Source: CAVVXN01 sp963772585 (GTDB taxonomy: Bacteria > Planctomycetota > PLA2 > JAEUHO01). From it: 64,000 nt of DNA. Position numbers and translations under genes: made by a program. Location: assembly GCA_963772585.1 (NCBI GenBank), contig CAVYXV010000007.1, forward strand, positions 62,001-126,000. The letters run 5' to 3'. Each line of letters starts with the position of its first letter. Within the stretch, counting starts at the first letter, position 1. Below are positions 1 to 7,615 of the stretch, one piece after another. The notes below the pieces were generated by a model. That model did no database searches, had not been told where the DNA came from, and saw only the letters and a program-made list of their open reading frames with translations.

Positions 1-554
1 GTGAGACCGGTCGAGACGTTCTCGGCCGTGAGGAGGATGTCGCCCGAGACGTTGGGCCCGGGGAGCCACTCGAAGTCGCAGCAGCAGAGGAGCGTCTCGC
101 CCCCGCAGTCGATCGAGACGAGGTTCAGGTTGTTCGACAGCGGCTCGATGGTCGGTCGGCACTGCTCCGAGTAGATGAGCAGGGCCCGCCCGTATTCCGT
201 CCCGCTCGTCTGGCCGCGCAGGACCACCTGCACGGAGTCCCCGAGCGTGTGGTTCAGGGAGACGCAGACCTGGAACCGCTCGCCCACGAGGGGCTGCACG
301 CCGGTGAGAAGGGCGGGGGCGACCACCGCGTCGAGCGACGCGCCCTCGTTCTCGAGCGAGATCACGATCGACGTGTCGGAGATGTCCCGAGGCGGAAGCC
401 ACTCGAAGGTACAGCAGCAGCGCGGCGAACCGCTCTGCCCGAAGTCGTCGTCCCCGCACCCGCAGCCCGGGTTGCCGAGGAACACCAACGACGCCAGGGC
501 GAACACCACCACGAGGCTCCAGGCTCCGGCAGGGAGCCGTGCGGTCCGTTCCAT
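1..554 (-). CDS. Secreted cysteine-cluster tandem-repeat protein, C-terminus beyond window
   Basis: Reading the minus strand from an ATG at 554 (GGAGGA about 7 bases upstream) gives an open frame of 184 codons that runs off the left edge, so the gene is partial. It starts with a hydrophobic export signal (LVVVFALASLVFLG) followed by CGCGDDD. Two similar modules follow, each opened by a cysteine triplet: CCCTFEWLPP near residue 46 and CCCDFEWLPG near residue 156. Each triplet leads into a stretch resembling a beta-sandwich domain (SIVISLENEG and DILLTAENVS). It is probably exported, with an adhesion or structural role at best guessed. It is divergent from the barrel lipoprotein at 927. No family recognised. 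Confidence 0.7.
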   Translation of the reverse strand, partial: MERTARLPAGAWSLVVVFALASLVFLGNPGCGCGDDDFGQSGSPRCCCTFEWLPPRDISDTSIVISLENEGASLDAVVAPALLTGVQPLVGERFQVCVSLNHTLGDSVQVVLRGQTSGTEYGRALLIYSEQCRPTIEPLSNNLNLVSIDCGGETLLCCCDFEWLPGPNVSGDILLTAENVSTGL

Positions 555-926
555 CTCCAGTCCTCCTCCACGTCGCGGCGGCCGGTGACCATTCCGTGGC
601 GGGAATCCACCACTGCACCGGCACGCCGTGCCCGAGGCGAATCTTGCCTCCCGACCCGCCAGAAGGTATGCCCGGGCCGCGGCGGGGATCAAGGACGCCT
701 TCCGCAACCACGTCACACGAATCCTCGATTTGCAGGGCCCCGGGGGTAGTTGACAGCTTTTACCGGGGCCTTGGCCCTACCCGATCTGCGTGGAGTGCTC
801 AGGGAGGCGTGACCGGAGCGTGACCCTTCACGGGGAGGCTCTGCCGTGCAGGATGCGCCTCTCCCCGGAGGGGTAGGGGCATGCTGTCGGGGGACGCCCA
901 GCAGGGGGCGTCGCGGGAGGGAAGCC
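555..926. other. Divergent intergenic region, no gene seen
   Basis: About 370 bases separate two divergent secreted-protein genes, so promoters for both should lie here. One TTGACA hexamer at 750-755 points towards the plus-strand gene, but no convincing -10 box follows at normal spacing. Short open frames on both strands here are arginine/proline-rich and look like GC-driven shadows. Confidence 0.5.
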
Positions 927-1736
927 ATGCGTATCCGCGTCCAAGCCGTCCTCGTGCTCCTTGCTTCGATCGGTGCTCTCGCGCTGACGAGCTGTGCGTC
1001 CCCGCTGGGCGGTCGAGCCGTCGACCGGCCGGTGGCCGTGGCCGGTCTCGAGCGGTCGAGCGTCGTCACGGAGATGGTGCCGGTGGCGGCGCCCGACGAG
1101 GCGACGACCTACTACGCACCGTGCGACACGCCTTGCGGCTCTCCCTGTGCTACGCCCTGCGCTACGCCCTGTGCGCCCGCGCCGTGCGACCCGTGCGGAC
1201 TCCCCTGCGAGAACGGGTGCGGCACGTGGCACGTCCGCGCCGTCGGCGGCTACTCCTTCCAGTTCGGCACCGACTCCGGCGACGGTTGCGGCTACCTCGG
1301 CGGCGACGTCGGATACGTCTCCCCCTGCTGCTGCTGGGGACTCGACGTCTTCTACCGGACGACCTCCGGCGAGTTCGACCGGGAGGTGCCCGTGGTGGGG
1401 GCGGTGCCCTACCTGGGGACCGACGTGGGGCGCTTCCACTTCATCGGCGTGAAGGCCACGTACGAGCGTTCCATCAACAACAGCCGCTGGTTCGGGTACG
1501 CCGGCCTCGGTCCCGTCTACTTCTGGACGGACGACTACGTGAACGACGACACCGGCTTCGGCGGCTTCGCCGAGCTCGGCCTCGGCTACCGGCTGAACCG
1601 TCACTGGCGCCTGCGGGGCGGCGTGGAGTTGATCGGCGTGTCGACCGATGCCGGCCGGCTGGACCCCGCCGACGACGGCAACGCCCGGTGGCTCTTCTTC
1701 GTCTCCCCGGTCGCCCAGGTCCAGTTCGACTTCTGA
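927..1736 (+). CDS. Outer-membrane beta-barrel-like lipoprotein with Cys/Pro-rich linker
   Basis: 269 residues. The start is ATG 927, chosen because GGGAGG lies just upstream and it opens directly into a lipoprotein signal (LLASIGALALTSC). The mature protein has a Cys-Pro repeat region around residues 65-95 (CGSPC, CATPC twice, CDPC, CENGC), another cluster SPCCCW, then alternating aromatic/hydrophobic strands and a C-terminal phenylalanine (VQFDF), as in small outer-membrane barrels. The end (STDAG...WLFFVSPVAQVQFDF) resembles the end of the lipoprotein at 33983, suggesting paralogs. The cysteine-rich linker is unusual and could be disulfide-linked or metal-binding. Function unknown; placement in the outer membrane is inferred. 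Confidence 0.75.
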   Translation: MRIRVQAVLVLLASIGALALTSCASPLGGRAVDRPVAVAGLERSSVVTEMVPVAAPDEATTYYAPCDTPCGSPCATPCATPCAPAPCDPCGLPCENGCGTWHVRAVGGYSFQFGTDSGDGCGYLGGDVGYVSPCCCWGLDVFYRTTSGEFDREVPVVGAVPYLGTDVGRFHFIGVKATYERSINNSRWFGYAGLGPVYFWTDDYVNDDTGFGGFAELGLGYRLNRHWRLRGGVELIGVSTDAGRLDPADDGNARWLFFVSPVAQVQFDF

Positions 1737-2356
1737 GCGCCAACCCTCGCGATCCGGATCTCGCCGCCCTCGAGGCCGCCGGCCCGGAGCGCCAGCAGCG
1801 CTTGGGGGAGCTCTTCGAGCGCCATCGGGCCCGCCTCGAGCGGATGGTCTCGCTCCGCATGGATCCGGCCCTCCGGCCGAGGGTCGGGGCGTCCGACGTG
1901 CTGCAGGAGGCCTACCTCGAGATCGCCGACCGCCTCGGCGACTACCTGGCGGATCCCCGCATGCCGTTCTTCCTCTGGATCCGCTTCATCACGGCCCAGC
2001 GGCTGCTGAAGCTCCATCGTCACCACGCGGGCACGAAGAAGCGCGACGTGCGGCGTCAGGTGGCCCTCGATCGTCCGCTCGGCCCGGCCGCGACGTCGGT
2101 GGCCCTCGCCGACCGCCTGGCCGCCACCGGCATCACGCCCAGCGGCGTCGCGGTCGTGGGGGAGATGCGGCGGCAGCTCGAGGAGGCGCTGGAGGGGATG
2201 AACGCAACGGATCGGGAGGTCCTCGTGCTGCGCCACTTCGAGGAGCTCTCCAACGCCGAGACCGCCGACGTGCTGGGGATCCGTTCGGACGCCGCCAGCA
2301 AGCGCTACCTCCGCGCCTTGGAGCGGCTCCGAGAGGTGCTCGAGGGCGGTCGGTGA
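1733..2356 (+). CDS. ECF-type RNA polymerase sigma factor (planctomycete type)
   Basis: About 207 residues. Region 2 is clear (LFERHRARLERMVSLRMDP, ASDVLQEAYLEIADRL, PFFLWIRFITAQRLLKLHR), as is region 4 (ATDREVLVLRHFEELSNAETADVLGI...ASKRYLRALERL, the helix-turn-helix that reads the -35 element). No ATG or GTG precedes the first sigma helix after the upstream stop. The only near-cognate codon is CTG 1733, overlapping that stop (CTGA); TTG 1802 would cut into region 2. The left end is therefore uncertain. The gene overlaps the kinase downstream by four bases (GTGA), so the two are co-translated and probably act in one signalling path, a common planctomycete pairing. Confidence 0.85.
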   Translation: MSANPRDPDLAALEAAGPERQQRLGELFERHRARLERMVSLRMDPALRPRVGASDVLQEAYLEIADRLGDYLADPRMPFFLWIRFITAQRLLKLHRHHAGTKKRDVRRQVALDRPLGPAATSVALADRLAATGITPSGVAVVGEMRRQLEEALEGMNATDREVLVLRHFEELSNAETADVLGIRSDAASKRYLRALERLREVLEGGR

Positions 2357-5300
2357 CCGAGGATCCCGAGATCGATCGGCGGTTGGACCAGCTGGGGCAG
2401 GAGTTCGTCCAGCGACTCCGACGCGGGGAGTCCCCCGACGTGGAGGCCTACGCCGGCGAGCATCCCGACCTCGCCGAACGCATCCGGCGGCTCTTCCCGG
2501 TGCTCGCGCTCGTCGAGGGCGTGAAGCCGCCGGTCGTGACCGTCGCCCCGGACCGCCCGGCGACGCCCGCCGCCGTCGGCCCGTACCGGCTGGTGCGGCC
2601 CATCGGTTGCGGCGGCATGGGGCGGGTGTTCCAGGCGCGCGCCCCGGACGGCGCACGCGTGGCCCTGAAGCTCGTCCACGGGCACCTCGCGGGTCGCCCG
2701 GGCTTCCACGCGCGCTTCCTCCGGGAGATCGCGGCCGGTCGCCGCGTGGTCCACGAGTCGATCGTGAAGACCCTCGACGCCGGTGTGGCCGAGGTCGAGG
2801 GGGCGAACGCGCCCTACCTGGTCCTGGAGTACGTCGAAGGCCAGGACCTCCACGCCCTCCTGGAGGAAGTGGGTTCCGTTTCCGAGCGCCTGGCGCGCGA
2901 GATCGGCGCCCGCGTGGCCGAGGCGCTCGAGGCCGTCCACGCCGCCGGAATGGTCCACCGCGACGTCAAGCCGGAGAACGTCGTCATCGCGCCCGACGAA
3001 CGCGTGAAACTGATGGACCTCGGCGTGGCGCTCGTCCAGGAGGAGAGCCTCCGGCTCACGCGGACGGGCGAGTTCGTCGGTTCGCTCCTCTATGCGTCCC
3101 CCGAGCAGCTCGAGGGCGAGACGGTGGACGGCCGGAGCGACCTCTACGCCTTGGGACTGCTGCTTCACGAGCTGGTGACCGGCCGGCATCCGCACGCGAA
3201 ACCGGGGCAGCGGCGACCGCGCGTTCCGGGACGGGCGTTCGCCCCGGGCGTCGTCGAACCGGCGGAGAACGTCTCGCCCTTCCTCGCCCGCGTCCTCCAA
3301 CGCCTCCTCGCACTGCGTCCGGCGGATCGCTTCCAGACCGCGCGGGAGCTCGCGGCCCTCCTCCGGGAAGGGGAGGCCTCGAACTGGTGGCGCGAGCGGG
3401 GCGCGGGCCGCCTGCCGGTGCTGGCCGCTGCGGACGCCCCCTTCACCGGGCGGGGGCGGGAGCTGGCGGAGCTCGATCGACGATTCGCAAGCGCCGTCGC
3501 GGACGGGAGCCGGGCGGTGCTGATCGAGGGAGAGGCCGGCATGGGGAAGAGCCGGCTCGTGGCGGCGTGGTTGGACCGTATCGGCGCCGACCGCGAGGGC
3601 GGACCGCCCGCGATCGTCGTGGTCCACGGTCCCGACGGCGCGTCCGACCCTCGGGCCCTGGTGCCCGCTGCGCGGGAGCGCGCGGGCGATGGCCCTCTCG
3701 TGCTGGTCGCGGAGGACATCCACGCAGCGTCCGAGGAGGAGCGCGCCTTCTACCGGCGTGCGACGGCGGCCGGCGGCGACGCCGACCCGGCCCTGTGGAT
3801 CCTCACCGCCCGGCCCGGCGTGGAGGGGTCGTGGGAGCGGATCCAGCTCTCGGGGCTGGACGACGACGACGCCCTCCGCCTGCTCCAGTCGGCGGCTGGG
3901 GGGGCCCTTCCCGACCAAGCCGACCCGGGCGAGATCCTCCGGAACGCGGACGGGAACCCCTACTGCCTCGTGGAGTTCGGCCGGGAGCTCGCGCGGTCGG
4001 GCTCCGGCGCCCGCCAGGGACCCGCCATCCCGCACTCCCTGCGGGAGCTCGTGCGGGGCCGGGTCGACGCGCTCTCCGATCTCCAACGCGACCTGCTGGG
4101 CGTCGCGTCGTGCAGCGGGGACCCCTTCGATCCGGTCGTCGCGTGCGATGCCGCGGGCGTGCCCCGCATCCAGGGTCTGCGGGCCTTCCACGACCTGGAC
4201 CGCGGTCACCATCTCGTCCGTCCGGACGGGGCGCGCTACCGCTTCCGGCACCACCTCGTCCGCGAGGTGCTCCACGGGGAGCTGCCGCCCGCGCTTCGCG
4301 CCGCCTACCACAGCGCGCTGGGCGCGCAGCTGGAGGCGAGCCACGCGGGCGACGACCCTCCGGACGGCCCACGCGCCCTCGACCACGAGCTCGCGCGTCA
4401 CTTCCTGCTGGGCGAGGATCCGCCTCGGGCGCTGCCCTACGCCGTCTCGGCCATCCAGTTCCTCCACCTGCAAGGCGACGGCCGGCGGGCCGTGCGGCTC
4501 GCCGACCGCGTCCTCGCTCTCCGGGACGCGATCGGGGAAGAGCACAGGGCGAGGGTTCTCGCCGCCCGCGGAATCGTCCTGATCGGCAGCACCTCCGCGG
4601 CAGAGGCCCTGGAGACGTTGGAGGAGGCGTACGCGCTCTCCTCCCGTCTCGACGACCCGGCCATGCTCGTCCGCGTGACGACCTCGCTGGGCCTGGCGTA
4701 TCGCGCGGTCGGCAAGGCCACGCGCGCGGCCGAGCTCCACGCGGAGGCGGTGGCCCTGGCCGTCCGACACGGCGACCGACGGCAGGAGGCGAGGGCCCGG
4801 AGCTTCCTCGCGCAGAGCCTCTCCGAGCTGGGCCGGCTCGGCGAGGCGGCGGCGATGGGGGAGCATGCCCTCTCCCTGGCGAAGGAGACGGAGAGCCCCG
4901 AGCTGGTCGCCGACGTGTCCGAGATCCTGGGCGCGATCGAGATCGAGCGCGGGGACCTCGTTCGCGCACGGGCGCTCCTGGAGACGGCCTCGTCGGTCGC
5001 GCACCTCCACGGCGACGTCGTCACGGAGACGAACGCTCTCCTGCTGCTCGGCAAGATCGCCTACGTCGGCGGCGACCTCCGTGACGCGCTCGCGATCCTC
5101 GAGCGCCTCGTCCGGATCCATCACCAGGAGGGCCTCCGCCGCCAGGAGGCGATGTCGCACGTGAACATCGCTTCCGTCTGCACGAGGCTGGGCGAGTTCG
5201 AGCGGGCCGACCGCCACGCCCGCCTCGCCCACGGGATGGCCGAGGCCTCCGGCTACGACGATGTGGCCGTCTACGCCCTGGACGCGCGGGCGCGATGCGC

Positions 5301-5937
5301 CGAGGCGAGGGGGCGACTCCGCGAGGCCGTCGAGGTCGCGCGCAGCGCCCACGCCCGGCCGGCGGCATTGGGCCAGCCCCTTCTCGAGGTGCGCACGGCA
5401 CTCTCGCTGGCCCGGCTTCTCGCACAGGCGAGCGAAACCGACGAGGCGCGCGTCCTGATCGACGAATCGGCGGCGTGGCTACAGGGGCGGGACATCGCCC
5501 GCGAGGACGCGGGTCTCGAGGCGACGAGGGCCGAACTGGCCGAAGCGCGGGGCGACGACGCCGCGGCGCTGCAGGCGTGGACCCGCGCGGGCGAGCGCGC
5601 CCGCGCGGCAGGCCTCGTCCACGAGCGGTGGGTCGCCGGGCTCCGCCGCGGCGCCGCTCTCCTGCGCCTGGGACGTCCGGAGGACGCGCGTCCCGTCCAG
5701 GAGGAAGCTCGCGAGGCCCTGGAGAAGTCCGGGGCCGTCGGCTACGCGATGCTCGCCCGCATATGGCTCGCCGCCCTGGACGAGACGGACCCGGCGAAGC
5801 TCCTGGTCACCTTGAACGAACGAGAGCCGAGCACCCCCCGCCTCCTCCTGGCCAGGGCCCTCTCCGATCTCGCCAAGGCCCGCCCGTCCCGCGCGATCGA
5901 AGCCCGCGCCAGGGCGGTCCGCGAAGGACTCGGGTAG
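2353..5937 (+). CDS. Serine/threonine protein kinase with AAA-type ATPase and TPR region
   Basis: 1194 residues, starting at GTG 2353 inside the sigma stop. An N-terminal helical segment (about 1-70) is followed by a Hanks kinase domain: glycine loop GCGGMGRVF near 85, VALK lysine near 105, catalytic HRDVKPEN near 203, DLG in place of DFG near 222, and SPEQLEG. A STAND/AAA-like ATPase follows, with Walker A GEAGMGKS near 393 and a Walker B-like VLVAEDIH near 450. The last 500 or so residues are helical TPR-like repeats (for example AAELHAEAVALAVRHGD). No membrane segment is evident, so it is cytoplasmic. The layout resembles PknK-type kinases. It probably senses a ligand or partner through the TPRs and regulates the co-transcribed sigma factor by phosphorylation (inferred). 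Confidence 0.92.
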   Translation: MTEDPEIDRRLDQLGQEFVQRLRRGESPDVEAYAGEHPDLAERIRRLFPVLALVEGVKPPVVTVAPDRPATPAAVGPYRLVRPIGCGGMGRVFQARAPDGARVALKLVHGHLAGRPGFHARFLREIAAGRRVVHESIVKTLDAGVAEVEGANAPYLVLEYVEGQDLHALLEEVGSVSERLAREIGARVAEALEAVHAAGMVHRDVKPENVVIAPDERVKLMDLGVALVQEESLRLTRTGEFVGSLLYASPEQLEGETVDGRSDLYALGLLLHELVTGRHPHAKPGQRRPRVPGRAFAPGVVEPAENVSPFLARVLQRLLALRPADRFQTARELAALLREGEASNWWRERGAGRLPVLAAADAPFTGRGRELAELDRRFASAVADGSRAVLIEGEAGMGKSRLVAAWLDRIGADREGGPPAIVVVHGPDGASDPRALVPAARERAGDGPLVLVAEDIHAASEEERAFYRRATAAGGDADPALWILTARPGVEGSWERIQLSGLDDDDALRLLQSAAGGALPDQADPGEILRNADGNPYCLVEFGRELARSGSGARQGPAIPHSLRELVRGRVDALSDLQRDLLGVASCSGDPFDPVVACDAAGVPRIQGLRAFHDLDRGHHLVRPDGARYRFRHHLVREVLHGELPPALRAAYHSALGAQLEASHAGDDPPDGPRALDHELARHFLLGEDPPRALPYAVSAIQFLHLQGDGRRAVRLADRVLALRDAIGEEHRARVLAARGIVLIGSTSAAEALETLEEAYALSSRLDDPAMLVRVTTSLGLAYRAVGKATRAAELHAEAVALAVRHGDRRQEARARSFLAQSLSELGRLGEAAAMGEHALSLAKETESPELVADVSEILGAIEIERGDLVRARALLETASSVAHLHGDVVTETNALLLLGKIAYVGGDLRDALAILERLVRIHHQEGLRRQEAMSHVNIASVCTRLGEFERADRHARLAHGMAEASGYDDVAVYALDARARCAEARGRLREAVEVARSAHARPAALGQPLLEVRTALSLARLLAQASETDEARVLIDESAAWLQGRDIAREDAGLEATRAELAEARGDDAAALQAWTRAGERARAAGLVHERWVAGLRRGAALLRLGRPEDARPVQEEAREALEKSGAVGYAMLARIWLAALDETDPAKLLVTLNEREPSTPRLLLARALSDLAKARPSRAIEARARAVREGLG

Positions 5938-6851
5938 GGCGGCGCTCCGCGCCGTCCGGCGGCGAGAGCCCTCCGCGCTTCGAGACGTGGCGCCCGGAAC
6001 GAGGGCGGGGCCGTGGTAGGGCGGGTCCTCCCCCTTCTTGTCGGGTCCGGAGCCGACGACGCGGTCCACGCCGAGTCGCGGTAGCCCGAGTTGCCCTGGC
6101 GGACGGTGTCGTCGAGACCCTGCGCCGGAGCAGACCGGTGGATCCGGACGCTCGGCCTCCACCCAGCAGGACGAGCGGGCGGGACCGGAGCTGACGTCAC
6201 CTGCGGCAGGAAACGGGACGGCGGGAGCGCAACCCGGGGCGGAGCGGGCCGCTTGGCGGGACGGAGGCGAGGCGGTAGAGGGGGGCGCGAATCGCTCGGC
6301 GCGCAAGCCGCCCGCCGACCTTCGCGAGACGCGCCGGATGATCGCCGACGAGCAGCCGCCCTCGAGACCAAACGAGGGGGCGGCCTCGGAGGCGCCGGTG
6401 CTCGAAGGCGCGGTTGGCGCGTTCTTGCGGGATCGTCCGCGCGAGGAGGCCACGAGCCGGCTCTTGCGGGACGGGCTCGGCCCTTCCGTGGCCCCGCCTG
6501 CTCCGAGGCCTCCGTGAAGATGGCGGCTTCCCGGGCGCGACGCAGGCTCTCCGCAGCGGTAGGGGGGACGGCCGGGACACCGCCGTCTGCGGACGAGAGA
6601 GACATCGAGGAGGGGCAGGTCGTCGGGATCGACCACCACGTCTTCGGCCCCGACCTCCGCCCCGAGGTGTGCCAGGATCTCGACCTGCCCTACCGGACGA
6701 ACGGCGACGCCGTGTTTCCACGGGGATGGTGGAACGACGGCGGGCCGTTGCCTGCCGGGCCCATCCCCCGTGTCGGCCGTGCCTCCACGCGGAGAGGGCT
6801 TTCGCCCACCGCTGGAATCGGGCAAGCTGGGGACGCCGCAGGAGACCCCTC
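5938..6851. other. 914-bp gene-poor region
   Basis: No convincing gene. Open frames on both strands are long only because the sequence is poor in A/T, and they are rich in Arg, Pro and Ser. A minus-strand stretch near 6600-6720 reads GQVEILAHLGAEVGAED in one frame, and the neighbouring stretch reads AAESLRRAREAAIFTEASE in another. This could be a decayed gene, but I cannot assign a family. It lies between the kinase gene and the DinB gene. Confidence 0.4.
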
Positions 6852-7355
6852 ATGTACCGACGCGCCGACGACTTCCTCGCCCACTACCGGCAGCTTTCGG
6901 AGAGCACGCAGAAGGTGCTCGACGCCCTCACCGACGCGTCCCTGGGGCAGGCCGTCGCCGACGGGCACCGCACCCTGGGACGCATCGGCTGGCATCTGGC
7001 GCAGACCGTGCCCGAGATGATGGGGAAGACGGGGCTCCGGCCCGCCGGACCCGCCGAGGACGCTCCCGTTCCCCCCACCGCCTCCGCGATCGCCGACGGC
7101 TACCGCACGGCCAGCCGGTCGCTGCTCGAACAGGTCGCCGCGCACTGGACGGACGACACGCTCGACATGGAAGACGATCTGTACGGGACGAAGTGGAAGC
7201 GGGGCTTCACGCTGACCGCCCTCGTCGAACACGAGGTCCACCACGTCGGACAGATGACCGTGTTGATGCGCCAGGCCGGACTCCGTCCGCCGGGGATCTA
7301 CGGCCCCGCCCAGGAAGACTGGTCGAAGATGAACATGGCCCCGCCGGCCATCTGA
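6852..7355 (+). CDS. DinB-family protein
   Basis: 167 residues. ATG 6852 has AGGAG about 8 bases upstream. The protein is a four-helix DinB/YfiT-like bundle with histidines in the expected metal-site positions: GWHLAQ in the second helix and ALVEHEVHHVGQM in the last. It ends in the Trp/Pro-rich tail common in these proteins. DinB-fold enzymes are often thiol-dependent metalloenzymes (bacillithiol or mycothiol transferases) or stress proteins; the substrate cannot be read here. It is a single gene with no operon partner. The longer upstream frame is non-coding in character. Confidence 0.8.
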   Translation: MYRRADDFLAHYRQLSESTQKVLDALTDASLGQAVADGHRTLGRIGWHLAQTVPEMMGKTGLRPAGPAEDAPVPPTASAIADGYRTASRSLLEQVAAHWTDDTLDMEDDLYGTKWKRGFTLTALVEHEVHHVGQMTVLMRQAGLRPPGIYGPAQEDWSKMNMAPPAI

Positions 7356-7390
7356 TCCGTCCGCCCCGAAGTGACTGCGGGTATCCCGCC

Positions 7391-7615
7391 TCACCGTGGG
7401 AGCGGGGGCGGTCGTTTGGCGTCGAGGATCGGGAGGAAGTTGGCTTCGAAGCGGACGCGCTCGATGCCGACCTTCCGGAGCACCCCGACCACCCGCAGCA
7501 CGTCCTCACACGGGGTACCGAGTCCGAAGGGACCCGGCGTTGCGATCGTGCCGATCGGCTCGAGACCCTCCCCTGCGTGGTCAGGTGCCGGCTCCGGGAC
7601 GAGGAGACCCTGCAT
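7391..7615 (-). pseudogene. ExbD/TolR-like C-terminal fragment (possible remnant)
   Basis: A 74-codon minus-strand frame from ATG 7615 to the stop at 7391. Its second half (CEDVLRVVGVLRKVGIERVRF) matches the pattern of the periplasmic C-terminal domain of ExbD/TolR (an EDVIRVLDALRKAGV-type helix followed by a strand). The N-terminal membrane helix and the first half of the domain are missing, and the first 30 residues look non-coding. Its ATG lies within the same GCATGC as the start of the plus-strand RND-like gene at 7614, so both cannot be translated normally. Probably a relic, or chance resemblance; low certainty. Confidence 0.3.

Noticed and set aside
750..783. TTGACA as a sigma-70 promoter for the 927 gene
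   Set aside because: No acceptable -10 hexamer at 15-19 bases; the hexamer may be chance.
2305..5352. Minus-strand open frame of about 1015 codons across the kinase gene
   Set aside because: It mirrors the kinase reading frame; lacks domains and is rich in Arg/Val/Glu from complement codons. The plus-strand kinase motifs are decisive.
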